The position numbers were made by a program, and so were the translations under genes. DNA of 5,627 bases, taken from contig URTO01000148.1 of assembly GCA_900550745.1 (NCBI GenBank), positions 1 through 5,627 on the forward strand, given 5' to 3'. Every line of letters begins with the position of its first letter. Position 1 is the stretch's first letter. This document shows positions 1 through 5,500 of this stretch, in pieces. The notes beneath the pieces are model-generated. The model was not told the origin of the DNA. It was given only the letters and a program-made list of their open reading frames with translations, and did not search any database. This DNA comes from an uncultured Desulfovibrio sp. (GTDB lineage: Bacteria; Desulfobacterota; Desulfovibrionia; Desulfovibrionales; Desulfovibrionaceae).

Positions 1-108
1 GAATTGAGAGGAATAACATCAACCATTTCCTATGGCACAGCCTTGCCTTATGCCCCATGCAAAGGGCATGTGCTTTTGGGGAAGAACCATTTGGAAGCCG
101 GCACTCTC

Positions 109-165
109 AAAAAAGCATTCGGGATACGTCCGGGCACAGCCGCCCAAAACGCGCCGCGTGCCCGG
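109..165 (-). terminator. Possible non-canonical terminator (hairpin plus displaced T-run)
   Basis: An 8-bp stem CCGGGCAC/GTGCCCGG (130-137 with 158-165) encloses a 20-nt loop. On the minus strand it is followed by about 15 nt and then a run of six T (109-114). The loop is long and the T-run is not adjacent, so the match to an intrinsic terminator is poor. It is reported because it is the only stem and T-run pair after the operon. Confidence 0.25.
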
Positions 166-199
166 AAAACACGGACGGCACGTTCCGCGGCGTGCCCGC

Positions 200-219
200 C
201 CTGCGGAACCACCCGCAGG
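200..219 (-). other. Hairpin directly after the dehydrogenase stop
   Basis: A perfect 7-bp stem CCTGCGG/CCGCAGG with a 6-nt loop starts 2 nt after the TAG stop (222-224). It has no T-run. It is the first of three successive stem-loops in the 3' region and probably marks the end of the operon transcript. Confidence 0.5.
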
Positions 220-221
220 CC

Positions 222-1109
222 CTATGCCTTCCAGTTTTTCGCCACGGCCTTCCATGCTACGGCGTGATCCTTCGCGCCGTAGCCCTGAACCGAAACCATC
301 CGGTGCACATAATCCACCGCCGCGCCCAGAATGAGCGGCGCGCCGTACTCCTTTGCCATGTCGAGGCACAACCTGTTGTCCTTGATGAGCATGTCCACGG
401 TAAAGGTGGGCTCGTCATACCGCCCCTCGACGATGCGGGCACCGATTTCCTTGTAGGCGTTGCTGAGCACGCGGGCGTTGGCGGCGACCGCCACGTCGAT
501 GAGCGTCTTCTGGGACAGCCCCATGTGCTCGGCGAGCGCCATAGTCTCGGCGGCGCATGCGTTGATCGCGCCGAGCATCATATTATTGAGCAGCTTCAGC
601 TTGTTGCCGTGCCCAAGCGGGCCGATGTGGAACAGTTTTTCTTCCGATCCGCTGAGCACGAGGAGCACATCCCTGATCTTGGCGAGGGCCTCATCCGAGC
701 CGCCGAGCGCAAAAGCCCAACTTCCAACCCCGGACGGGCTGCCCATGACCGGGGCGTCCACAAAATCAATGCCTTTGGGGGCCAGCGCCTCGCCCATACG
801 GATGTTCACGCCCGGATCGACCGTGCTCATGTTGACGACCACGGTGCCCTCAGGGGCCCCGGACGCGATCCCGCCCTCGCCGAGCACGACCTTTTCCGTG
901 TCGGCGGGGCCGGGGACGAACATCAGAATGACCCCAGCCTTGCCCGCCAGTTCCGCCGGAGAACCGCACATGCTCACCCCGGCCTCGGAAGCGCGCTTGA
1001 CGGCGGGTGGATACGGATCGTACCCGGCTACGGAGGCCCCGCTTTCCATCAATTTTTTCGCGCAATTGCTTCCCATAACTCCCAGTCCGACAATGCCTAC
1101 GGTATCCAT
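222..1109 (-). CDS. NAD(P)-dependent beta-hydroxyacid dehydrogenase (3-hydroxyisobutyrate dehydrogenase / tartronate semialdehyde reductase family)
   Basis: Predicted cytosolic oxidoreductase that interconverts a beta-hydroxyacid (or hydroxyaldehyde-type) substrate and its carbonyl form using NAD(P). From the ATG start it has 295 residues, the usual length for the family. Visible motifs are the Rossmann loop GLGVMG (residues 8-13), a MSTVDP segment (94-99), the substrate loop DAPVMGSP (118-125), the catalytic stretch GHGNKLKLLNN with the expected catalytic Lys at 172 and NN at 175-176, and KDNRL (243-247) in the C-terminal helical domain. The substrate loop is odd: most relatives read DAPVSGG, and here the Ser is Met and the second Gly is Ser. 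The start was moved from a TTG at 1115 to the ATG at 1109, because AAGGA abuts the TTG but sits 6 nt before the ATG. It is the last gene of the cluster, separated by 115 nt from the transketolase. The exact substrate cannot be named; GarR/GlxR-like or sugar-acid dehydrogenases are alternatives. Confidence 0.9.
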   Translation of the reverse strand: MDTVGIVGLGVMGSNCAKKLMESGASVAGYDPYPPAVKRASEAGVSMCGSPAELAGKAGVILMFVPGPADTEKVVLGEGGIASGAPEGTVVVNMSTVDPGVNIRMGEALAPKGIDFVDAPVMGSPSGVGSWAFALGGSDEALAKIRDVLLVLSGSEEKLFHIGPLGHGNKLKLLNNMMLGAINACAAETMALAEHMGLSQKTLIDVAVAANARVLSNAYKEIGARIVEGRYDEPTFTVDMLIKDNRLCLDMAKEYGAPLILGAAVDYVHRMVSVQGYGAKDHAVAWKAVAKNWKA

Positions 1110-1115
1110 ATGCAA

Positions 1116-1120
1116 TCCTT
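1116..1120 (-). promoter_or_regulatory. Ribosome binding site that decides the dehydrogenase start
   Basis: AAGGA on the minus strand lies 6 nt before ATG 1109 but directly touches the alternative TTG at 1115, leaving no spacing for it. This favours ATG 1109. Confidence 0.7.
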
Positions 1121-1154
1121 GCTTGAGTCCGAAAAAAGGTATGACTTCAGCCCC

Positions 1155-1173
1155 CCCCGCCGAACGGGCGGGG
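1155..1173 (-). other. GC-rich hairpin upstream of the dehydrogenase
   Basis: A 7-bp perfect stem CCCCGCC/GGCGGGG (1155-1161 with 1167-1173) with a 5-nt loop lies about 35 nt before the dehydrogenase ribosome binding site. On the minus strand it is followed by more G rather than T, so it is not an intrinsic terminator. No clear separate promoter is visible in this 115-nt gap. Confidence 0.45.
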
Positions 1174-1203
1174 AAACGGTGAAACCAATGAAACGGGATG
1201 GTT

Positions 1204-1218
1204 CCGGCGGAACGCCGG
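1204..1218 (-). other. GC-rich hairpin just after the transketolase stop
   Basis: An inverted repeat CCGGCG/CGCCGG with a 3-nt loop begins 6 nt past the stop at 1225. No T-run follows on the minus strand, so it is not a standard intrinsic terminator. It could protect the upstream mRNA from 3' exonucleases or weaken read-through into the dehydrogenase. Confidence 0.45.
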
Positions 1219-1224
1219 GGGCGG

Positions 1225-2163
1225 CTACTTTCTGGCGACGGCCTTGCGGGCCGCCTTGGCGATGTCCGCGGCGGTGATGCCGAACACGCCCATCAGATAG
1301 GGCGCCTTGCCCACCTGACCGAAATGATCCTTGACGCCGACGCGTTCCAGCGGCGTGGGCCGCTGTTCCGCCAGCACTTCCGCAACGGCGCTGCCGAGGC
1401 CGCCGATGACGCTGTGGTTTTCCGCCGTAACCAGCGCGCCTGTTTCAGAGGCCGCCTTGATGACGGCTTCGGCGTCGATGGGCTTGACGGTGTGGATGTT
1501 GAGCACGCGGGCGGATACGCCTTCCTGAGCCAGCGTTTCGGCGGCCTGCAAAGCGTTGGCGACGCAGACGCCGGACGCGATCAGGGTCACGTCGGAACCG
1601 TCGCGCAGGAGATCGGCCTTGCCGAGATCAAACTCGTAGCCATCGTCAAAGACGTTTTCGGCCTGACGGCGGAAAAGCCGGATGTACACCGGGCCCTCGT
1701 GCTCGACGATGGCGGGCAGGGCCTTGCGGAGCTGCACCGAGTCCGTGGGCTCGAACACGGTCATGCCCGGCAGGGTGCGCATGATGCCCATGTCTTCAAG
1801 CGCCATGTGCGTACCGCCGTTGAGTTCCGCGCCGACGCCCGGATCGGATCCCACGATTTTGACGTTCAGTCCGGCGTAGCAAACCGAGATGGCGATCTGG
1901 TCGAAACAGCGGCGGGAGGCGAACGTGGCGAAAGAATGCACGAAGGGGATCTTGCCGCAGGCGGACAGCCCGGCGGCCACGCCGACCATATTGGCCTCGG
2001 CGATGCCCACGTTGAAGGAGCGGTCGGGGTAGGCCGCCTTGAACGGCTTCATGCCGTGCGCGCCGGTCAGATCCGCCTCGACGTCCACGATGCGGGGATC
2101 CTCCTTGGCAAGCGCGATCATCGTATCGCAATAGACCTTACGCATTTCCTGAGATTCAAGCAT
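1225..2163 (-). CDS. Split transketolase, C-terminal (pyrimidine-binding plus C-terminal domain) subunit
   Basis: Second half of a two-subunit thiamine-diphosphate transketolase, which transfers a two-carbon ketol unit between sugars in the cytosol. It has 312 residues, typical for this subunit. The pyrimidine-binding domain carries FNVGIAEANMVGVAAGL with the cofactor-activating Glu at 56, then SFATFASRRCFDQI (77-90), and GGTHMALED (116-124) with the conserved His at 119. The C-terminal domain follows from about residue 190 (DVTLIASG onward). Arg8 and the FRRQ arginines (165-166) appear to match E. coli TktA Arg358 and Arg520. Three other substrate-contact positions look changed: Ala35 for Ser385, Asp107 for His461 and Asn115 for Asp469 (eye alignment). 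The gene starts 18 nt after the stop of the partner subunit, with GAGGAA 7 nt before the ATG. A 1-deoxyxylulose-5-phosphate synthase or dehydrogenase E1-beta role is less likely, given the length and the separate N-terminal subunit next door. Confidence 0.93.
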   Translation of the reverse strand: MLESQEMRKVYCDTMIALAKEDPRIVDVEADLTGAHGMKPFKAAYPDRSFNVGIAEANMVGVAAGLSACGKIPFVHSFATFASRRCFDQIAISVCYAGLNVKIVGSDPGVGAELNGGTHMALEDMGIMRTLPGMTVFEPTDSVQLRKALPAIVEHEGPVYIRLFRRQAENVFDDGYEFDLGKADLLRDGSDVTLIASGVCVANALQAAETLAQEGVSARVLNIHTVKPIDAEAVIKAASETGALVTAENHSVIGGLGSAVAEVLAEQRPTPLERVGVKDHFGQVGKAPYLMGVFGITAADIAKAARKAVARK

Positions 2164-2181
2164 GACGGCATTCCTCGTTCC

Positions 2182-3000
2182 TTATTGGAGTTCCTGCAAA
2201 GCGGCGGCTACGTCTTCGGGCGACAGGGGCATGTTGTGCGAGCTGAGCTTGCCTTCCGCGACCGAAAGCCCTTTGCCCTTGACCGTGGCCATGATGATGG
2301 CGGTGGGGCGCTTCTTGATGGTGCGGGCATGGGTCAGCGCGGCTTCGAGATCCGAGAAGTTGTGCCCGTCGATGCACAGGGTCGCCCAGCCGAACGCCTC
2401 CCAGCGCTTGTCGAGCGGGCGCACGGCGTTGATCGCGTCGGTATAGCCGTCGATCTGCATCCCGTTGTCGTCCACCAGCACGACAAGGTTGTCGAGCTCC
2501 TGGCTCCCGGCATACATGGCCGCTTCCCAGATCTGCCCTTCCTGCTGCTCACCGTCGCCGACGATGCAGTAGACGCGGTAATCCTTGCGCTCCATGCGCG
2601 CCGCCAGCGCCATGCCCACCGCCGCCGAAAGCCCCTGCCCAAGCGAGCCCGCGGTCATGTCGATGCCCGTGGTCAGCTTCATGTCGCAATGGCTCGGCAG
2701 CCTCGTGCCGGGCTGGTTCAGAGTGAGGAGGACTTCCTTATCGAAATACCCCTTCATGGCCAGCAGGGTATACAGCGCGGGGCCGGCATGGCCCTTGGAG
2801 AGCACGATGCGGTCACGGTCGGACCAGCCCGGCTCTTCGGGGCGCACGCGCATTTCTTCATAATAAAGGTAGACCAGCGCTTCGATGAGGGACAGGGAGC
2901 CGCCCACATGCCCGACGCCGATCTGGCCGATCATTTTGGTGAGCAACTGCCTCGCTTCCTTGCTCAGCTCGGTGAGCTGCCGCAATTTCCGCTCGTTCAT
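2182..3000 (-). CDS. Split transketolase, N-terminal (TPP/Mg-binding) subunit
   Basis: First half of the two-subunit transketolase; it binds the diphosphate of thiamine diphosphate through a metal ion. It has 272 residues, normal for the family. The motifs run in order: GHVGGSLS (30-37, active-site His31), DRDRIVLSKGHAGPALY (61-77, His71), the LGQGLSAAVG segment (120-129), the TPP motif opening with GDG at 148-150 and closing at DN 178-179, and KGKG (241-244) followed by His255 near the C-terminus. All expected cofactor residues are present, so the subunit looks active. It lies 18 nt after the phosphofructokinase stop, with GAGG 7 nt before the ATG, and is followed 18 nt later by its partner, so co-translation in equal amounts is likely. 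The paired arrangement is the usual one for split transketolases. Confidence 0.95.
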   Translation of the reverse strand: MNERKLRQLTELSKEARQLLTKMIGQIGVGHVGGSLSLIEALVYLYYEEMRVRPEEPGWSDRDRIVLSKGHAGPALYTLLAMKGYFDKEVLLTLNQPGTRLPSHCDMKLTTGIDMTAGSLGQGLSAAVGMALAARMERKDYRVYCIVGDGEQQEGQIWEAAMYAGSQELDNLVVLVDDNGMQIDGYTDAINAVRPLDKRWEAFGWATLCIDGHNFSDLEAALTHARTIKKRPTAIIMATVKGKGLSVAEGKLSSHNMPLSPEDVAAALQELQ

Positions 3001-3018
3001 GGTTCAGCCTCGACTTCC

Positions 3019-4359
3019 TTACAGATGTTGTTCCGGTTCGGGGGACGTGCCCATCACGTCCCCCTGCCCGGTCGTTTCCAAAACCGACTGCCACAGGTCG
3101 GAACGCACGCTCATGGTGCGGCGCTTGCGCGTTACCAGCTCCAGCGGCAGATGGACGAACTTGTCCATAATGTTGGCTACGACCATGCCCGTCTTCCCGC
3201 TCATGGCCGCATGCACGGCATGTTGGCCCAAAAAGCCGCAGTACAGCCTGTCGTTGGCGTTGGCGGGGACGGAACGGATCATGTAGCTCGGATCGATATA
3301 TTTGAGATAGTAAGGTATCTTTTTGGCTGAAAAGTATTCGGCGATCTTCCCGCGCAGGAACCCGGTGATGTCGCCGAGGGCCTTGTTGCCCGAAGCGTCG
3401 CAGCGGGTTTCGTGCTCGGAAAGCAGATCCTGCCCCGCCCCTTCCGCCACGGCGAGCACGGCGTGGGAGTGCTCGGCAAGGCATTTTTCCAGAGCCGGGA
3501 ACAAGCCCCGTTCCCCGTAAAGGCTAAAGGGGACTTCAGGGACGAGCACAAAATTGACCTCACGCATGGAAAGGGAGGCATTGGCGGCGATGAAGCCCGA
3601 CTCGCGCCCCATCAGCTTGACGATGCCGATGCCGTTGAAGACGCTGGCGGCCTCGATGTGGGCGCAGCGGATGGCGTCGGCGGCCTTGTCCACCGCCGTT
3701 TCAAAGCCGAAGGAATGGGGGATGAAATTGATGTCGTTGTCGATGGTTTTCGGAATACCGACAATGGAGATGTGCTTGCCGCGCCGGGCGACCTCCTGCT
3801 GGATGGACGCCGCAGCCTTCATCGTCCCGTCGCCGCCGATGATGAACAGTGCGCTGATGTTCAGGCGCTCAAGGGCGGTGGCGATTTCGGATGAAGACTG
3901 CGGCCCTCTGGACGTGCCGAGGATAGTCCCGCCGAACTCGTGGATGCCTTCCACGCTGTGCGGCGTCAGTTCACGCACATCATACTGATAGGAAGGGATG
4001 AACCCCTGCAGCCCGTAACGGATGCCCAGGACTGACGGGACGTGGTAGGCGTTGTACGCCGTCATCACGATGGCCCTGATGACGTCGTTGATGCCCGGGC
4101 ACAGCCCGCCGCAGGTCACGATGGCGCACTTCGTCTTGCTCGGATCGAAGTAGATCCGGTTGCGGGGCCCCGCCAGCTCAAAGGACATGGGGCACGGCGC
4201 GGCGCCTTCTTCCAGCAGTTCCTCATCCACGTTGAAGACAACGCGCCGCTCGCCGCCCGTCGCCATGTTGGACGACAACGGGGAGTCGATTTCCGGCGTT
4301 CCGAGGCATTGGATGCGGATCTCTTGAGCCGAGACGGGCGCAGCTTCACAGGTGTCCAT
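3019..4359 (-). CDS. pfkA: ATP-dependent 6-phosphofructokinase, plant/trypanosome-like type
   Basis: Phosphorylates fructose 6-phosphate at C1 (possibly also sedoheptulose 7-phosphate, by analogy with related enzymes). It has 446 residues, longer than the roughly 320 of E. coli PfkA, with an N-terminal extension of about 65 residues ahead of a segment typical of plant enzymes (FELAGPRNRIYFDPSKTK, 60-77). Motifs are GGLCPGIN (84-91), FGGTILGTSRG (142-152), GGDGT (175-179), PKTIDND (203-209) with the catalytic Asp at 207, MGRESGF (250-256), PEVPF (274-278) and YIDPSYMIRSVPANAND (354-370). The Gly at 178, where pyrophosphate-dependent enzymes usually have Asp, points to ATP. Lys204 is the residue more common in pyrophosphate enzymes, but the Gly/Lys pair is known in plant and trypanosome ATP enzymes. 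It starts 15 nt after the repressor stop, with AAGGAAGGAA as ribosome binding site. Use of pyrophosphate cannot be fully excluded by sequence. Confidence 0.95.
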   Translation of the reverse strand: MDTCEAAPVSAQEIRIQCLGTPEIDSPLSSNMATGGERRVVFNVDEELLEEGAAPCPMSFELAGPRNRIYFDPSKTKCAIVTCGGLCPGINDVIRAIVMTAYNAYHVPSVLGIRYGLQGFIPSYQYDVRELTPHSVEGIHEFGGTILGTSRGPQSSSEIATALERLNISALFIIGGDGTMKAAASIQQEVARRGKHISIVGIPKTIDNDINFIPHSFGFETAVDKAADAIRCAHIEAASVFNGIGIVKLMGRESGFIAANASLSMREVNFVLVPEVPFSLYGERGLFPALEKCLAEHSHAVLAVAEGAGQDLLSEHETRCDASGNKALGDITGFLRGKIAEYFSAKKIPYYLKYIDPSYMIRSVPANANDRLYCGFLGQHAVHAAMSGKTGMVVANIMDKFVHLPLELVTRKRRTMSVRSDLWQSVLETTGQGDVMGTSPEPEQHL

Positions 4360-4364
4360 GCGGG

Positions 4365-4374
4365 TTCCTTCCTT
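4365..4374 (-). promoter_or_regulatory. Ribosome binding site of phosphofructokinase
   Basis: AAGGAAGGAA on the minus strand ends 5 nt before ATG 4359 and directly abuts the repressor stop codon TAA (4375-4377). This is the strongest Shine-Dalgarno sequence in the window, so phosphofructokinase is probably translated better than the repressor, whose own site is weak. Confidence 0.7.
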
Positions 4375-5442
4375 TTATTTTTCTTTGACCCTGCCGCAGG
4401 TCCTGCGCACGATAAGTTCCGTGTCGAGCAGGTACTGCACTTTGAGCGGGGTTTGCGACTCTATGGCCGAAATCATGATGTTCGCCGCCATCTGGCCCAT
4501 TTCGTAGCAGGGCGTCTTGATGCTCGTCAGCGGCGGGTTGAAGTAGGCGGCGATGTCGATGTCGTCAAAGCCGCAGACGGAAATGTCCTCCGGGACGCTC
4601 AGCCCCGCTTCGGTGATGGCGCGCATGGCACCGATGGCCAGATAGTCGTTCACGCACAGCACCGCCGTCGGGGGATCCTGCAATTTCAAAAACGCCCGCA
4701 TGGACTCCTTGCCGAGCAGGTAGGAAGGCGGCTGCGAGCGGATGAGTTCCGGGTCGAAGGGAATGCCGTTGTCGGCAAGCACCTTCTTGTAGCCTTCCAT
4801 ACGGTCGATGGTGCGGCGCGCGCAGGTCATGGGGCCGACCAGAAAACCGATGCGCTTATGTCCGAGATCAATGAGGTATTTGACGCTCGTATAGATGGAT
4901 CGCGCGTTGTCGATGCCGATATAGTTCACGCTTTCGTCCGGCACTTCCCACAGGATGATGCAGGGGATGCCCGCCGCCTCCAGCGTTTTCATGTAATCCA
5001 CATTGCTCATGTCCAGCCCGACGAGGATGAGCCCGCCGATGCGCTGCTCGTGGAAGCGCCGCATGGCGAGGCGCTCCTCCTCCGGCGAGAACTGCGACAG
5101 GGCCACCTTGCACGAGTAGTTCCGCTCCGAGCACGTTTTCTGGATCGCCATCAGGTTCACGCCGAACGCCGCATACGTCGGCGAAGGCAGGAGGATGCCG
5201 ATGGTGTCCGAGCGCCTCTTGGAAAGGGATCCCGCCGTCGCGTTGTAGACGTAGTTGAGCGCTTCCGCGGCGGCCCTGACCTTGCTGACCGTTTCCGCAG
5301 GCGTTTTGTCCGGCTCGCGGAGGGCGCGGGATACGGTCGAAAGCGAGACGTTCGCCTTGATGGCGACGTCCTTTATGGTCGCCCGGGTGTTATTGAAACC
5401 GTTTTCATTCATTTTATTGTTTTTTTTCAATGTATTATCCAT
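4375..5442 (-). CDS. LacI/GalR-family transcriptional repressor
   Basis: DNA-binding regulator, presumably repressing this operon until a sugar or sugar-phosphate ligand binds. It has 355 residues. The helix-turn-helix spans about 22-41 (TIKDVA...STVSRAL), followed by the hinge region (55-77) with the probable minor-groove Leu at 73. A periplasmic-binding-protein-like sensor domain runs from DTIGILLP (79-86) to the end, including CVNDYLAIGAMRAI (263-276), GFDDIDIAAYFNPPLTSIKTP (291-311) and a C-terminal basic tail. No leucine-heptad tetramerisation tail is evident, so it is probably a dimer. It is the first gene behind the promoter and is followed after 15 nt by phosphofructokinase, so it should autoregulate with the operon. 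The start is uncertain: ATG 5442 has only a weak GAAG 10 nt upstream, and ATG 5412 (residue 11) would also keep the whole helix-turn-helix. The first 20 residues are Asn/Lys-rich and AT-rich compared with the rest. Confidence 0.94.
   Translation of the reverse strand: MDNTLKKNNKMNENGFNNTRATIKDVAIKANVSLSTVSRALREPDKTPAETVSKVRAAAEALNYVYNATAGSLSKRRSDTIGILLPSPTYAAFGVNLMAIQKTCSERNYSCKVALSQFSPEEERLAMRRFHEQRIGGLILVGLDMSNVDYMKTLEAAGIPCIILWEVPDESVNYIGIDNARSIYTSVKYLIDLGHKRIGFLVGPMTCARRTIDRMEGYKKVLADNGIPFDPELIRSQPPSYLLGKESMRAFLKLQDPPTAVLCVNDYLAIGAMRAITEAGLSVPEDISVCGFDDIDIAAYFNPPLTSIKTPCYEMGQMAANIMISAIESQTPLKVQYLLDTELIVRRTCGRVKEK
5394..5407 (-). promoter_or_regulatory. Candidate LacI-family operator O2 inside the repressor gene
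   Basis: The minus strand reads TGAAAACGGTTTCA, a palindrome with 12 of 14 self-matching bases and a central CG, close to the CcpA/LacI-family consensus. It lies about 60-70 nt downstream of the predicted start, within codons 12-17 of the repressor. The dyad is 65 bp from that of O1. It could act as a roadblock or an auxiliary operator. Confidence 0.55.
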
Positions 5443-5458
5443 TTATTTTGTACTTCAA

Positions 5459-5472
5459 TGAGTACGTTTTCA
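5459..5472 (-). promoter_or_regulatory. Candidate LacI-family operator O1 overlapping -10/+1
   Basis: The minus strand reads TGAAAACGTACTCA, an imperfect palindrome with the central CG typical of LacI-family operators. It shares 11 of 14 bases with the second site at 5394-5407. It begins on the last base of the -10 and covers the predicted start, so a bound repressor would block RNA polymerase. The right half-site is degenerate, so the match is suggestive only. Confidence 0.6.
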
Positions 5473-5500
5473 ATCTAGCCGCCCATAAAACCGCTGTCAA
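5472..5500 (-). promoter_or_regulatory. Sigma70-type promoter of the operon
   Basis: On the minus strand, a perfect -35 TTGACA (5495-5500) is followed by exactly 17 nt and a -10 TAGATT (5472-5477, 4 of 6 to consensus). Predicted transcription start is about 5465-5467, giving a leader of roughly 23 nt to ATG 5442. An 8-base A-run on the minus strand at 5515-5522 lies about 50-57 nt upstream of the start, where an UP element would act. The promoter reads into the repressor gene and so controls the cluster. Confidence 0.8.

Larger units (their letters stand above)
1..221. other. Downstream intergenic region, no supported gene
   Basis: This stretch follows the dehydrogenase stop. It contains hairpins at 130-165, 177-196 and 200-219 and a further inverted repeat ATGCCC/GGGCAT (50-55 with 64-69). 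Reading frames across it show low-complexity Arg/Pro-rich translations without recognisable motifs. On the minus strand an ATG at 19-17, with AGGA 8 nt before it, could be the start of a next gene running off the left edge; only six codons are visible. Confidence 0.5.

Noticed and set aside
57..1277. A 406-codon plus-strand open frame opposite the dehydrogenase
   Set aside because: It is antisense to a complete dehydrogenase with all catalytic motifs, and its own translation resembles no family.
222..2163. A sulfoquinovose (sulfo-transketolase type) degradation cluster, suggested by split transketolase plus a YihU-family dehydrogenase
   Set aside because: No isomerase or sulfonate transporter is in the window, the kinase is a standard phosphofructokinase-fold enzyme, and the dehydrogenase loop lacks the Arg I would expect for sulfonate binding. 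It is not excluded if flanking genes say otherwise.
1198..3330. A 710-codon open frame on the plus strand opposite both transketolase genes and the end of phosphofructokinase
   Set aside because: Its His/Arg/Asp-rich translation has no recognisable domain, and the opposite strand carries clear conserved enzymes. Long antisense frames are common in GC-rich coding DNA.
4042..5478. A 478-codon plus-strand open frame opposite the repressor and the start of phosphofructokinase
   Set aside because: It is low-complexity, Arg/His/Asp-rich and without motifs, and it is antisense to an intact LacI-family gene and runs through the promoter.
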